From NCBI RefSeq assembly GCF_004116625.1, contig NZ_NXIE01000003.1, positions 248,001 through 312,000 on the forward strand: a stretch of 64,000 bases of DNA. The letters are read 5' to 3'. Source of the stretch: Halarcobacter mediterraneus (lineage in GTDB: Bacteria; Campylobacterota; Campylobacteria; Campylobacterales; Arcobacteraceae). The position numbers were made by a program, and so were the translations under genes. Each line of letters starts with the position of its first letter. Positions within the stretch are counted from its first letter, which is position 1. Below, one piece after another: positions 9,263-18,661 of this stretch. The notes under the pieces were generated by a model. It ran no database searches. It had not been told where the DNA came from and worked only from the letters and a program-made list of their open reading frames with translations.

Positions 9263-10069
9263 TTGCTTACTTTAGTTCCAACTCCAATAGGAAATCTTGA
9301 TGATATTTCTAAAAGAGCATTAAATGCTCTTATGGAGGCGGAACTAATTTTTTGTGAAGATACAAGAGTCACAAAAAAACTTCTTCAACTTCTAAGTGAA
9401 AGAGAAAACTTAGAGTTTAACTGCAAAGATTTCAAATCTTTCCATTCACACAATGAAAATCAAGTTTTAAAAACATTAACACCTGAAGATTTCAATAAAA
9501 ATATTGTTTATATGAGTGATGCTGGTATGCCTTGTGTTTCAGACCCAGGAGCTACACTTGTACAATACTGTATTAACAATAATTTAGAATATGATGTACT
9601 TCCAGGAGCAAATGCAGTTTTAACAGCTTTTGCAATGAGCGGTTTCTTAAATACAGAATTTACTTTTTTTGGTTTTTTAGCTCATAAGGGAAAAGAGCGA
9701 AAAGAAAAACTAACAAAGGTAATGCAAAGCCCTACTTTATCGATTCTTTATGAATCTCCCCATAGACTTTTAAAAACTATAGAAGAGATAAAAAATATTG
9801 ATGAGAGTAGAACTATCTTTTTAGCAAAAGAGATAACAAAACTTCATCAAAAAACCTATAAAGATTCTGCTTTAAATATGTATGAAAAATTTACTAAAGA
9901 GAATATTAGAGGTGAATGGGTAATTATTATAGAACCTACTAAAACAACTGGAACTAATCTTGATATAGAAGATATAGAAAAACTTGATATTGCTCCAAAA
10001 ATTAAAGCAAAACTTCTTGCAAAGATGACAGGTAAAAGTGTAAAAGAGGTTTATAGTAATTTAAGATAA
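9263..10069 (+). CDS. rsmI: 16S rRNA (cytidine-1402-2'-O)-methyltransferase RsmI
   Basis: A 268-residue SAM-dependent tetrapyrrole-methylase-fold enzyme. N-terminal VPTPIGNLDDIS, EDTRVTKKLL, SDAGMPCVSDPG, LPGANAV and YESPHRL are the conserved RsmI blocks. It methylates the ribose of C1402 in the 16S decoding centre. A TTG start at 9263 gives MLTLVPTPIGN, 13 bases after the rpmE stop. No good Shine-Dalgarno sequence is visible, so translation may be coupled to rpmE. The C-terminal HTH-like segment (about 225-268) is present. Confidence 0.93.
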   Translation: MLTLVPTPIGNLDDISKRALNALMEAELIFCEDTRVTKKLLQLLSERENLEFNCKDFKSFHSHNENQVLKTLTPEDFNKNIVYMSDAGMPCVSDPGATLVQYCINNNLEYDVLPGANAVLTAFAMSGFLNTEFTFFGFLAHKGKERKEKLTKVMQSPTLSILYESPHRLLKTIEEIKNIDESRTIFLAKEITKLHQKTYKDSALNMYEKFTKENIRGEWVIIIEPTKTTGTNLDIEDIEKLDIAPKIKAKLLAKMTGKSVKEVYSNLR

Positions 10070-10086
10070 GAAGATCTACCTTCTTA
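10067..10086. terminator. Short hairpin between convergent rsmI and the FIST chemoreceptor gene
   Basis: A 7-bp inverted repeat (TAAGAAG / CTTCTTA) with a 6-base loop covers the rsmI stop codon and the end of the convergent gene. Stem is short and the flanking T-tract weak, so termination strength is uncertain. Confidence 0.45.
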
Positions 10087-12048
10087 CCTAAATCTTTCCA
10101 ATCTTTCTAAACTTTTTTGAACCTTATCAATTTGAAGTATACTTTCAGATAACATATCAAAACTATCTTTTTTATTAGCAATAAAAGAGTTTGTATCTCT
10201 TGTACTTTGTTTTATTTTATCAAATGAATCACTTATAACTCCTGTATTATCTGAAATAGATTTTAATGAAGAACTTGAATCATCTATCATTTTTGCTGTA
10301 TCTTTAATAGAATTTACTGTTAAATCTACTGAAGTATTACTTGATTTTAAACCATCTTGAGTTCTTTTTGCAAGTTTTTTTACCTCATCGGCAACGACTT
10401 TAAAACCTTTTCCATATTCACCTGCCCTTGAGGCTTCAATCGCAGCATTTAGTGCTAAAAGATTTGTTTGTATTGCAATATCAGATATTGATGACAATAC
10501 TTTTTTAATCTCATCGGCATTATTTGTTAGTCTTCTCATATTTTCTACAAGATTAGTATTTGTTTCTACATTTCCCATAACTTCATTTGTAAAAATATCA
10601 AATTTTTGATTTAACTCATCAATAATTACATTTCCTTTTTGTGTATTCTCATATACATCATTAATGATACTTATCATATCTTGTACCAAAGGAAAAGCTT
10701 CTCTTAAAGTATTAATTACAGCTGTTCTTACTCTTGCCATTAATTCAAGTTGATAAATCTCTTTTTTCTCATAGTATGATGAATACTGAGCATATTTTCT
10801 AACAAAACCATCAACAAACTCATCTCTAAAATCATTTTCATTTTCAACTTTGTAAAAGAATATTGCGGTAAGAGTTTGATTGATATTTATACCTAAAAGT
10901 TCTCCAAAAGTCGAAAACCCTGCAACAGGGAACTCATTAAAAGTTTTTAATGAATTTAAATGGTTTTGATTTAATAACCTTCTTAATATACAATCATTAA
11001 AAATAGCACCCAAAGGTTGAACTTTTTTTTCAGAAGCAAATCTTCTATAATCGATTTCTGTTTGTTCTAAAAAGTTTTTATTTCTTACCAAATATAAAAT
11101 ATCTCCAAAGGAGATATCACAGAAAAATGCTATATTTTTATTTTCAATATCTACATTTGCCACTGATCTAATATAAATATCCTTATCAATTTTTATAGCA
11201 AAAGTATAATCTTTAAGTGTATTTGCTAACTCTTCTAAGGAGCATCTTAACTGATGACAAAGGACATCTAAAAAGTTGACAATTTCATTTGTTGATTTAT
11301 TCAATACACTTGATACAGTTCTTTTTAAAACATCAGCTTCAGCTATTAGATATGAGGCATTTGTTTCTTCACAACTTTGAGATTTGAAAACCCCGTATTT
11401 TATCCCATCTTTTAACTTTATCAATGAAACAACAGCTTTATGCCTTACAGCTTGGTCATTGTTGAAAATATAAGTTTCTTTGAAATCAAGTTTACCTCCT
11501 GCAGAACCACCAACAATTAGGCATGGTAATTTCCCACTTTTGTAAACAGCTTCTGTAAAAAAACTCTCACTATTTGACAAACCATCAATTAAAGTCAAGG
11601 CAAAAGTATTTTCATGATTAATTTTTGTATTTATATTGACTCTATTTAACTCTTGAGCAATTCGTTCAACTCTTTGTGAATGATTCATATTAGATGAATT
11701 TAAATCCTCACTAAAAAGTGGTACAGATATAATTTCAACACTTTCAATTATTTCACTTGAAAAAGATTGTAAAACAATATTATTCCAAGTTGAACTAGCA
11801 TCGTTATACAATAAATCTCTTTTTTGATTAATATCAAAAGTGCAAAGTTCTCCAGCTGTAGTTAGTAAAATAACTTTAGTACTACTTGGAAATAAAGATT
11901 TTATTTTTTGTGAAATAGTATTAAAATTTAGATGTGGAGAAATATAACCTAATACAAAGATTGGTGCTTTTTCATCAAAATACAAATCTTTTATAAAAGA
12001 TTCATCTATTTTTAACTCATCTGTATTTACAGTTTTTATGTATTGCAT
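10084..12048 (-). CDS. Soluble methyl-accepting chemotaxis protein with FIST sensor domain
   Basis: This 654-residue protein has no signal peptide or transmembrane segment. Residues 1-230 match a FIST_N domain ([13 protein letters not shown] and the [10 protein letters not shown] turn) and about 230-400 FIST_C ([25 protein letters not shown]). A short methyl-accepting signalling region follows (about 430-654), with the hairpin tip [20 protein letters not shown] and the trailing [21 protein letters not shown] domains are thought to bind small metabolites such as amino acids. The receptor should feed CheA/CheW from the cytoplasm. There is no C-terminal CheR-binding pentapeptide. It is monocistronic. 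Confidence 0.92.
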   Translation of the reverse strand: MQYIKTVNTDELKIDESFIKDLYFDEKAPIFVLGYISPHLNFNTISQKIKSLFPSSTKVILLTTAGELCTFDINQKRDLLYNDASSTWNNIVLQSFSSEIIESVEIISVPLFSEDLNSSNMNHSQRVERIAQELNRVNINTKINHENTFALTLIDGLSNSESFFTEAVYKSGKLPCLIVGGSAGGKLDFKETYIFNNDQAVRHKAVVSLIKLKDGIKYGVFKSQSCEETNASYLIAEADVLKRTVSSVLNKSTNEIVNFLDVLCHQLRCSLEELANTLKDYTFAIKIDKDIYIRSVANVDIENKNIAFFCDISFGDILYLVRNKNFLEQTEIDYRRFASEKKVQPLGAIFNDCILRRLLNQNHLNSLKTFNEFPVAGFSTFGELLGININQTLTAIFFYKVENENDFRDEFVDGFVRKYAQYSSYYEKKEIYQLELMARVRTAVINTLREAFPLVQDMISIINDVYENTQKGNVIIDELNQKFDIFTNEVMGNVETNTNLVENMRRLTNNADEIKKVLSSISDIAIQTNLLALNAAIEASRAGEYGKGFKVVADEVKKLAKRTQDGLKSSNTSVDLTVNSIKDTAKMIDDSSSSLKSISDNTGVISDSFDKIKQSTRDTNSFIANKKDSFDMLSESILQIDKVQKSLERLERFR

Positions 12049-12183
12049 AAGAAACCCTTTTTACTGTATTGCATTTTCAAATAGTAGCAGAAGAATATAG
12101 CGTGAATATATCTTGTACAAGTACTTGAAACAATATTTCTCTTTGAAAGTGAATTATCAACAACTTTTAGATAAAATCTAGCC

Positions 12184-12867
12184 ATGATTATATATGGCAA
12201 ACAAGTAGTACTTTATGTACTAGAGAAATATCCTTCTCTTATCGAAGAAGTAATGTTTTCAAAAGAATTAGAACCAAAACTTTTTAAAAAATTTGCAAGC
12301 TTAGATAAAAAGATTATCAAGTTAGATAATAAAAAAGCACAAGCTATGGCAAAAGGAGGAAACCATCAAGGTTTTTTTCTAAAACTTAAGGAGTTTGAAA
12401 CAACTAATCTAAAAGCAATAAAAGACTCTACCTTTATTGTAATACTTGATGGACTTACAGATGTAGGGAATATTGGAGCTATTTGTAGAACTGCTTATTC
12501 ACTAGGTGTTGATGCAATCATTGCTTCAAATGTAAAACAACTGAACTATGAAGGCATTGCAAGAACAAGTAGTGGTGCTTTATTTGATATTCAATTTTGC
12601 CAAATACCAAATATTTTAGATGTAATAAATGAATTAAAACAAAACAACTTTACACTTATGGGAGCTTCTATGGATGGAGAAAACCTAAAAGAGTTTAAAA
12701 ACCAAAATGAAAAGACTGCTTTATTTCTAGGAAGTGAAGGCTTTGGTCTTTCAAATAAAGTTATTAAAAAACTTGACAAAAAAATATCTATTGAAATGGC
12801 TAACAACTTTGATTCTTTAAATGTTTCAGTAGCAGGTGGAATATTAATTTATAATTTAATGAAATAA
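12184..12867 (+). CDS. rlmB: SPOUT-family RNA 2'-O-methyltransferase, RlmB/TrmH type
   Basis: A 227-residue SpoU-class methyltransferase. An N-terminal substrate-binding domain (1-75, with GGNHQGFFLK) is followed by the knotted catalytic domain. Motif 1 is DGLTDVGNIGAICRTAYSLG (about 96-115), motif 2 is FLGSEGFGLS and motif 3 is SLNVSVAGGILIYNL. The closest characterised role is Gm2251 methylation of 23S rRNA (RlmB); TrmH-like tRNA activity cannot be excluded. It heads a run of plus-strand genes ending with hom. Confidence 0.87.
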   Translation: MIIYGKQVVLYVLEKYPSLIEEVMFSKELEPKLFKKFASLDKKIIKLDNKKAQAMAKGGNHQGFFLKLKEFETTNLKAIKDSTFIVILDGLTDVGNIGAICRTAYSLGVDAIIASNVKQLNYEGIARTSSGALFDIQFCQIPNILDVINELKQNNFTLMGASMDGENLKEFKNQNEKTALFLGSEGFGLSNKVIKKLDKKISIEMANNFDSLNVSVAGGILIYNLMK

Positions 12868-12876
12868 GAGAAAACT

Positions 12877-13698
12877 ATGAAAAAACTTTTACTAATCTTT
12901 ATATGTTCTATTGTTTTAAATGCTAATGATTTAAGTGAAAGAATTATTAACATAATTGGGAATAATAAGTTTATAGAAAACAAAGGTCTAATAAACTATG
13001 TATTTTCTAAGAAGAACTCTTTTTATGATGTAAATGGAAGAGTACAATACATTGAACTTCTTTCTAAACTTCAAGAAAATGGACTACTTCATTTATCTTT
13101 TTCAAAACCACAAGATATAAATATAACATTTAATATTAATTCAGACCCTATTAAATCTTTAAAAATATTAGCAGACTCATTAAAATCACTGGGATACTAT
13201 CACTATTTTACAAAAAAACTTTTATATACTAAAGAAGGTTATCTACAATGGATAATCACACTAAAAACAGAAGCCGCCATCGACCCTCTTATGTTATCAA
13301 AAGAGTTTGAAAAATATAATTGTAAACTAATAGATATCAAAAAAGAGGGGTTAATCAGTTGGGTATATGATATTGATACATCTTTCTCAACTATTTATGA
13401 TGCTAAAGAAATTTTAGTAAATGAAAAAATTGATTTGAAAAAACCATTAAGACCATATGTTTTTAAAGTTTCAAATGCAAACAAAATATTAATAAATTCA
13501 AAATATGGCAATAGATGGTTTCCGCATATTGTATTTTATGATAGACATCTAAAAATTTTAGATGTTGTAAAAAAAGAACAAAGACATCAAAAACTTGAAG
13601 TGGAAATACCACAATATACAAAATATATAAAAGTTGATGATCTTTTTACCCTTGCTAATATCAAGCGAGGATTAAGTGTAATAATTAAGGAGAAATAA
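12877..13698 (+). CDS. Exported protein of unknown function
   Basis: A 273-residue protein with an N-terminal signal peptide (MKKLLLIFICSIVLNANDLS, probable cleavage near residue 17). The rest is soluble, with alternating charged helices and strands and no repeats, lipobox or membrane helix. I recognise no domain. It begins 9 bases after rlmB and ends 1 base before the aminotransferase start, so it is part of that operon. Genes of this sort are common in Campylobacterota genomes without assigned function; a periplasmic location is the only safe inference. Confidence 0.8.
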   Translation: MKKLLLIFICSIVLNANDLSERIINIIGNNKFIENKGLINYVFSKKNSFYDVNGRVQYIELLSKLQENGLLHLSFSKPQDINITFNINSDPIKSLKILADSLKSLGYYHYFTKKLLYTKEGYLQWIITLKTEAAIDPLMLSKEFEKYNCKLIDIKKEGLISWVYDIDTSFSTIYDAKEILVNEKIDLKKPLRPYVFKVSNANKILINSKYGNRWFPHIVFYDRHLKILDVVKKEQRHQKLEVEIPQYTKYIKVDDLFTLANIKRGLSVIIKEK

Positions 13699-13699
13699 A

Positions 13700-14911
13700 A
13701 TGTTTCCAGAGATAGAATTTGAGAGAATGAGAAGACTTCCAAACTACGTATTTGCAGAAGTTAATAATATAAAAATGGAAGCAAGAAGAGCTGGTGAAGA
13801 TATTATAGATTTTTCAATGGGTAATCCAGATGGACCAGCACCACAACATATTGTTGATAAACTAAAAGAAACAGCAGATAAACCTAAAAACCATGGCTAT
13901 AGTGCAAGTGCAGGTATTTATAAATTAAGACTTGCTATTTGTAACTGGTATAAAAGAAAATATGGAGTTGATTACCTAGATCCAAATAAACATGCGTGTG
14001 CAACAATGGGTTCAAAAGAAGGTTATGTTCATCTTGTTCAGGCAGTGGTAAATGTAGGTGATGTAGCTGTTGTTCCAGATCCAACTTATCCAATTCATTC
14101 ATATGCTTTTATGCTTGCAGGTGCGGCAATTCATAACTTTGAGCTTCCTTTCAATGAAGAAAATTTTAAAGTAGATGAAGAACTTTTCTTTGAAAGACTA
14201 CAAAAGACTTTAAATGAGTCAATTCCAAAAGTAAAATATGTTCTTGTGAACTTTCCTCACAATCCATCTTGTGCAACAATAAGACCAGAATTTTACCAAA
14301 GACTTGTTGATTTAGCAAAAAAAGAGAGATTTTATATTATCTCTGATATTGCTTATGCAGATATTACATTTGATGGTTATACAACTCCTTCAATTTTCCA
14401 AGCAGAAGGTGCACTTGATGTAGCTGTTGAATCTTTCACACTTTCGAAATCATATAATATGGCAGGATGGAGAGTTGGTTTTATGGTAGGAAATGAAAGA
14501 CTAATTGGAGCATTAAAAAGAATCAAATCTTGGCTTGATTATGGAATGTTTACACCTATTCAAGTTGCTGCAACAGTAGCACTTGATGGACCACAAGAGT
14601 GTGTTGCAGAGCATACAGAAAAATATAGAAAAAGAAGAGATGTTATGATTGAAGCATTTAAAGATGCTGGTTGGGAAATGAGTATCCCTGATGCTTCAAT
14701 GTTTATTTGGGCAAAGATTCCTGAAAAAGCAAGACATCTTGGAAGTATGGAATTCTCAAAACAGCTTCTTACAGAAGCAAAAGTAGCTGTAAGTCCTGGT
14801 ATTGGATTTGGTAATTATGGGGAAGGTTATGTAAGAATTGCCCTAATTGAAAATGAAAAAAGAATCAGACAAGCTGCAAGAAATATAAAAAAATATTTAA
14901 ATACTTTATAA
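13700..14911 (+). CDS. Class I/II PLP aminotransferase (AlaC / LL-diaminopimelate aminotransferase-like)
   Basis: A 403-residue fold-type I aminotransferase. Conserved elements are the N-terminal DFSMGNPDGP, the PDPTYPIH cofactor loop, NFPHNPSC, SDIAYADITFDG and the PLP-lysine motif SFTLSKSYNMAGWRVGF (Lys near residue 252). The C-terminal substrate arginine block GEGYVRIALIENE is also present. Homologs are annotated either as glutamate-pyruvate aminotransferase AlaC or LL-diaminopimelate aminotransferase; sequence alone does not separate these. Being 12 bases upstream of hom fits an amino acid role in the aspartate family or in alanine synthesis. Confidence 0.85.
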   Translation: MFPEIEFERMRRLPNYVFAEVNNIKMEARRAGEDIIDFSMGNPDGPAPQHIVDKLKETADKPKNHGYSASAGIYKLRLAICNWYKRKYGVDYLDPNKHACATMGSKEGYVHLVQAVVNVGDVAVVPDPTYPIHSYAFMLAGAAIHNFELPFNEENFKVDEELFFERLQKTLNESIPKVKYVLVNFPHNPSCATIRPEFYQRLVDLAKKERFYIISDIAYADITFDGYTTPSIFQAEGALDVAVESFTLSKSYNMAGWRVGFMVGNERLIGALKRIKSWLDYGMFTPIQVAATVALDGPQECVAEHTEKYRKRRDVMIEAFKDAGWEMSIPDASMFIWAKIPEKARHLGSMEFSKQLLTEAKVAVSPGIGFGNYGEGYVRIALIENEKRIRQAARNIKKYLNTL

Positions 14912-14923
14912 TAGGACGGTTTA

Positions 14924-16183
14924 ATGAAAATAGGAATTATTGGTGTCGGTACAGTTGGTGCTAGTGTTGCAAATATACTAAAAGACAATAAAGATATAAT
15001 TACTGCAAGAGCAGGAGTTGAATTAGAACCTGTAATAGGTGTAGTTAATAACTTAAATAAACAAAGAGATGTATCAATAAAATTAACAGATAATGTTGAT
15101 GATGTTTTAAATGATGATTCAATTGATATTGTTGTAGAACTAATGGGTGGAATAGAAAAGCCATATGAAGTAGTAAAAAAAGCACTTGCAAAAGGTAAAG
15201 CTGTGGTTACTGCAAATAAAGCTCTTCTTGCTTATCATAGATATGAACTACAAGATTTAGCAGGAGATACTCCTTTTGAATATGAAGCAGCAGTTGCTGG
15301 TGGTATTCCAATTATTAATGCCTTAAGAGATGGTTTAACGGCAAACCATATTGAATCAATCAGAGGTATTATGAATGGTACTTGTAACTATATGCTTACA
15401 AAAATGATAAATGAAGGTGTAGATTACGATACTATTTTAAAAGAGTCACAAGATTTAGGTTATGCAGAAGCAGACCCAACATTTGATGTTGGTGGTTTTG
15501 ATGCAGCCCATAAACTTCTTATTTTAGGCTCGATTGCTTATGGAATCGATGCAAAACCTGAAGATATTTTAATTGAAGGTATTGAAAATATTACACCTGC
15601 AGATATAGATTTTGCAAATGAATTTAACTACTCAATTAAACTTTTAACAATTGCAAAAAAAGTTGGAAGTAAAATTGAATTAAGAGTTCATCCTGTTTTA
15701 ATTCCAAATGATGAAATGATTGCAAAAGTTGATGGAGTAATGAATGGAGTTTCTGTAATTGGAGATAAAGTTGGAGAAACTATGTACTATGGTCCAGGAG
15801 CAGGAGGAAATGCAACAGCAAGTGCTGTAATTGCAAATATTGTAGATATAGCTAGACGTGGTAAAGGTTCTCCAATGTTAGGTTTTGAATCTTCACATGG
15901 AGAAAATTTAACATTAATGCCAAAAGATGAGATTCAAACAAAATATTACTTAAGACTTAAAGTAGAAGACAAAGCTGGTGTTCTATCAAAAGTGTCTACT
16001 ATTTTTGCTGATAAAAATATTTCTATTGAAAAAATGATTCAAAAACCATTAAAAGATAAGGCAGCTCACTTACTACTTTCAACACATACTTGTATTGAAA
16101 AAAATATAAATGATGCACTTAAAGCATTAGAAGATGCAAGTGTAGTAACAGAAAAACCTGCAATGATTAGAATAGAAGCATAA
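14924..16183 (+). CDS. hom: Homoserine dehydrogenase with C-terminal ACT domain
   Basis: A 419-residue monofunctional enzyme that reduces aspartate semialdehyde to homoserine for threonine and methionine synthesis. The NAD(P) motif GIIGVGTVGASVA is at residues 3-15. VTANKALLAYH carries the catalytic lysine region, and the substrate domain is marked by AAVAGGIPIINALRDGL, GIMNGTCNYMLT and GYAEADPTFDVGGFDAAHK. An ACT domain (about 340-415, KVEDKAGVLSKVSTIFADKNIS) should give feedback control, usually by threonine. Last gene of the rlmB operon, followed by a hairpin. Confidence 0.95.
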   Translation: MKIGIIGVGTVGASVANILKDNKDIITARAGVELEPVIGVVNNLNKQRDVSIKLTDNVDDVLNDDSIDIVVELMGGIEKPYEVVKKALAKGKAVVTANKALLAYHRYELQDLAGDTPFEYEAAVAGGIPIINALRDGLTANHIESIRGIMNGTCNYMLTKMINEGVDYDTILKESQDLGYAEADPTFDVGGFDAAHKLLILGSIAYGIDAKPEDILIEGIENITPADIDFANEFNYSIKLLTIAKKVGSKIELRVHPVLIPNDEMIAKVDGVMNGVSVIGDKVGETMYYGPGAGGNATASAVIANIVDIARRGKGSPMLGFESSHGENLTLMPKDEIQTKYYLRLKVEDKAGVLSKVSTIFADKNISIEKMIQKPLKDKAAHLLLSTHTCIEKNINDALKALEDASVVTEKPAMIRIEA

Positions 16184-16195
16184 ACTGCTTCTATT
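16171..16195. terminator. Hairpin after hom
   Basis: A perfect 10-bp stem (AATAGAAGCA / TGCTTCTATT) with a TAAAC loop covers the hom stop codon and the end of the convergent NTF2-like remnant. It is followed by a weak T-rich run, so it probably terminates hom and may act in both directions. Confidence 0.75.
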
Positions 16196-16442
16196 TCTTA
16201 CTAAATTTATATTCCAATAAAGCTGTGTCTTTAAAAAACTGATATCTTTTAATTTTCCCTTCTTCAAAGTCAATTAATGCCATCCAATCTGTTTCATAAT
16301 TCTTTTTATTCTTTTTAATTTCATATTTTAAATAACCTTTTACAAAAACACTATTTTCATTTTCACCTAAACTTTCAATTCTAAAATCAAGAGTTTTGTA
16401 ATACTTATTTAAATGCTCAAAAAATTTTGAACTATTTTCTTT
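16191..16442 (-). pseudogene. C-terminal remnant of an NTF2/SnoaL-like protein
   Basis: Reading the minus strand from 16442 to the TAG at 16191 gives about 83 in-frame residues with no start codon, and a stop codon precedes them at 16443-16445. The pattern VFVKGYLKYEI followed by DWMALIDFEEGKIKRYQFFKDTALL matches the last strands of a nuclear transport factor 2/SnoaL-like fold (compare the intact family member at 24799-25206). The N-terminal half is missing. The fragment overlaps, in another frame, the end of the broken isochorismatase gene, so one deletion may have joined the two. Confidence 0.7.
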
Positions 16443-16846
16443 TTATTTACTTTAGCTTTCAAGGACAAAAACTTTTTTGTTGTTATTTCATTTGCAAAAT
16501 GATGGACAATATATCTAAAAAAACATTCCTGCTCCTCTTTTGTAAAAGAGCTTGTAGCATCAGAAATAATAGTTGTATTATAACCTTTATCGTGAGCTTC
16601 TCGCATAGTTGAATCAACACATACATTTGTAGCATAAGATAGAACTTTTTTAGAATTATCAATTGAGTTTCTAAATTGTTTTTTGTCTTTCATCATATTA
16701 GATAACTTTGTTCCTTCCTTTAACCACTCATTTTGGTATTCAATCAAAACTAAAGCACTTTTTTCTAATGAAATTTTCTTCATTTTTTCTCCTTCTTTTG
16801 CATATAAGTTTAGTATTACTAAGCAAATTAAAAATATTTTTGCCAT
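16409..16846 (-). pseudogene. Isochorismatase-family hydrolase with a large internal deletion
   Basis: The 145-residue frame starts with a signal-like segment and then KSALVLIEYQNEWL, the first strand and catalytic Asp region of cysteine hydrolases (here Glu at the usual Asp position). After about residue 68 it jumps to YATNVCVDSTMREAHDKGYNTTIISDA, the block with the catalytic cysteine. The roughly 80 residues normally between them, including the catalytic lysine, are missing; an intact enzyme has about 180-200 residues. The last 14 residues run out of frame into the NTF2-like remnant. It is very probably inactive. It is divergent from the MerR gene, whose operator-like palindromes lie in between. 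Confidence 0.8.
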
Positions 16847-16859
16847 TTATTTTCCTTAT

Positions 16860-16928
16860 TTGTAGATTAATTACAATATTTGAAGGTTAATTCTTACATT
16901 AGTATCCTTAATTGTAAATTAATTACAA
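16860..16928. promoter_or_regulatory. Two phased palindromes between the broken hydrolase and merR (candidate MerR operators)
   Basis: TTGTAG-N5-TTACAA at 16860-16876 and TTGTAA-N5-TTACAA at 16912-16928 are near-identical 17-bp dyads whose centres are 52 bp apart, close to five helical turns. They fill the divergent promoter region of the decayed hydrolase gene and the merR-MATE operon. I infer that they bind the MerR-type protein encoded at 16960. Confidence 0.6.
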
Positions 16929-16959
16929 TTATTGTATTCTAACTTACTAAAGGAATGAA

Positions 16960-17271
16960 ATGATAGAACAATTATTTGACCCAAAACTTGTTTCTCAATT
17001 ATTAGTAAGTATTGGTGATGTTTCAGAGGTTACTGGAATACCACAAAGAAAGTTAAGATACTGGGAAGATAAAGGGATAATAATATCTTCTTGCCAAAAA
17101 GAAGGTGGTACTAGAAAATTTGATTATTTAAATATAAAAAAAATACTTCTTATAAAAGAACTCCTTGATGAAGGTTTTACTCTTGATGCTTCTGTTAAAA
17201 AAGTTGAAGAAAGAATAAAAAAACTTGAAGAAGCCTTTAAAAAAATAAAAGAAAAGACTCAAACAAATTGA
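16960..17271 (+). CDS. MerR-family transcriptional regulator
   Basis: A 103-residue protein with a winged-helix MerR DNA-binding domain (about residues 15-85; LVSIGDVSEVTGIPQRKLRYWEDKGII then TRKFDYLNIKKILLIKELLDEGFTL) and a short C-terminal coiled coil for dimerisation (86-103). There is no effector domain and no cysteine pair for metal binding, so the inducer is not evident. It overlaps the start of the MATE exporter gene by 3 bases, pointing to control of that exporter and of itself through the palindromes upstream. Confidence 0.88.
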   Translation: MIEQLFDPKLVSQLLVSIGDVSEVTGIPQRKLRYWEDKGIIISSCQKEGGTRKFDYLNIKKILLIKELLDEGFTLDASVKKVEERIKKLEEAFKKIKEKTQTN

Positions 17272-18620
17272 AAACAAATTCACATTTACTTAATGATGAT
17301 ATTCCAACATTATTAAAACAAATCACTATTCCCGCAAGTACTGGTATGTTTTTTAACACCATGTACAATGTTGTAGATACTTTTTATGCTGGACTTATTT
17401 CCACACAAGCTATTTCTGCACTTTCTTTATCATTTATGATATTTTTTACGATTATAGGTCTAGGTTATGGTTTTTCTTCTGCAATCACAGCTTTGATAGG
17501 AAATGCCAGTGGAAAATCTAAAAGATTTTTAGCTTCACTTTATGCCCATAAAGGAATATTTTTTATGCAGCTAGTGGCAGTTGTTTTAACCATAGTTGGT
17601 TTTATAATGTCTCCATATTTATTTAAGCTACTTGGAGCAAGTGGCGAATATATGAATATGGCTTTGGATTATATAAATATAATTTTAGCTGGAACAATAT
17701 TTTTTATGACAAACTTTGCCTTAAATGCAATACTTGTATCAAGGGGAGATACAAAGTCTTATAGAAATACTTTAATATTTGGTTTTTTTGCAAACTTGAT
17801 TTTAAATCCTTTATTTATTTATGGATTTTTATTTATTCCTGCAATGGGATTAAAAGGAATTGCCCTTTCAACTGTTTTAATACAAATAATCAATGCTTTA
17901 TATTTACTAAAAAAAGTTATGGAAACAAAACTAGTTCACTTTGAAAAGATTAACTATTTTTTTCCTCATAAAAAGATATATAAAGAAATGATAAGTCAAG
18001 GTATCCCTTCTTCTATGAATATGCTTATTATGTCTATTGGTTCACTTATTTTAATGTATTTTGTTTCTTTATATGGAGTAAAAGCAGTTGCAGGATACGG
18101 AATAGGTTTTAGAGTTGAACAGATTATGCTATTGCCTGCTCTTGGACTTAGTTCCGCTGTATTGGCTCTTGTTTCAAATAATTATGGAGCAAAAAAATAT
18201 GACAGAGTACAAGAAACAGTAAACACAGCTTTAAAATATGGTTTTATAATAGCAACATTTGGGATAGTTTTTTTATATATTTTTGGGAAAACTATAATTT
18301 CTCAGTTTGATTCAGACCCTATTGTAATTGGTTTTGGATATGACTATTTAGTAGTCGAAGTTTTAATTTTCTATGCGTATGTTGTGTTATTTGTTTGTGT
18401 ATCAATTTTACAAGGAATAAAAAAACCTAAAATGATTTTATACATAGCTTTATATAGACAAATTATTGCTAAATATGCTATTGCATATGTACTCGTTATT
18501 TGGTTTGCTTTGGAGTACATTTATCTTTGGGTTGGAGTTTTATTTATGATTTATAGCGCAGCTATTTTTACATATTTTTATACGCAAAACTTATTGAAAC
18601 TTCATGTTAAAAAAGATTAA
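17268..18620 (+). CDS. MATE-family multidrug/toxin efflux transporter
   Basis: A 450-residue membrane protein with about twelve helices in two related halves, each opening with a MATE block (ITIPASTGMFFNTMYNVVDTFYAGLIS near residue 20; GIPSSMNMLIMSIGSLILMYFVS near residue 245). Members exchange Na+ or H+ for cationic drugs or metabolites. A TTG start at 17268 overlaps the merR stop (TTGA), so translation is probably coupled. It is convergent with the hvfC-like gene. Substrate unknown. Confidence 0.9.
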   Translation: MKTNSHLLNDDIPTLLKQITIPASTGMFFNTMYNVVDTFYAGLISTQAISALSLSFMIFFTIIGLGYGFSSAITALIGNASGKSKRFLASLYAHKGIFFMQLVAVVLTIVGFIMSPYLFKLLGASGEYMNMALDYINIILAGTIFFMTNFALNAILVSRGDTKSYRNTLIFGFFANLILNPLFIYGFLFIPAMGLKGIALSTVLIQIINALYLLKKVMETKLVHFEKINYFFPHKKIYKEMISQGIPSSMNMLIMSIGSLILMYFVSLYGVKAVAGYGIGFRVEQIMLLPALGLSSAVLALVSNNYGAKKYDRVQETVNTALKYGFIIATFGIVFLYIFGKTIISQFDSDPIVIGFGYDYLVVEVLIFYAYVVLFVCVSILQGIKKPKMILYIALYRQIIAKYAIAYVLVIWFALEYIYLWVGVLFMIYSAAIFTYFYTQNLLKLHVKKD

Positions 18621-18661
18621 ATAAATTTAGTAAAATGTAAAATCTTAAAAAGATAAGAACT

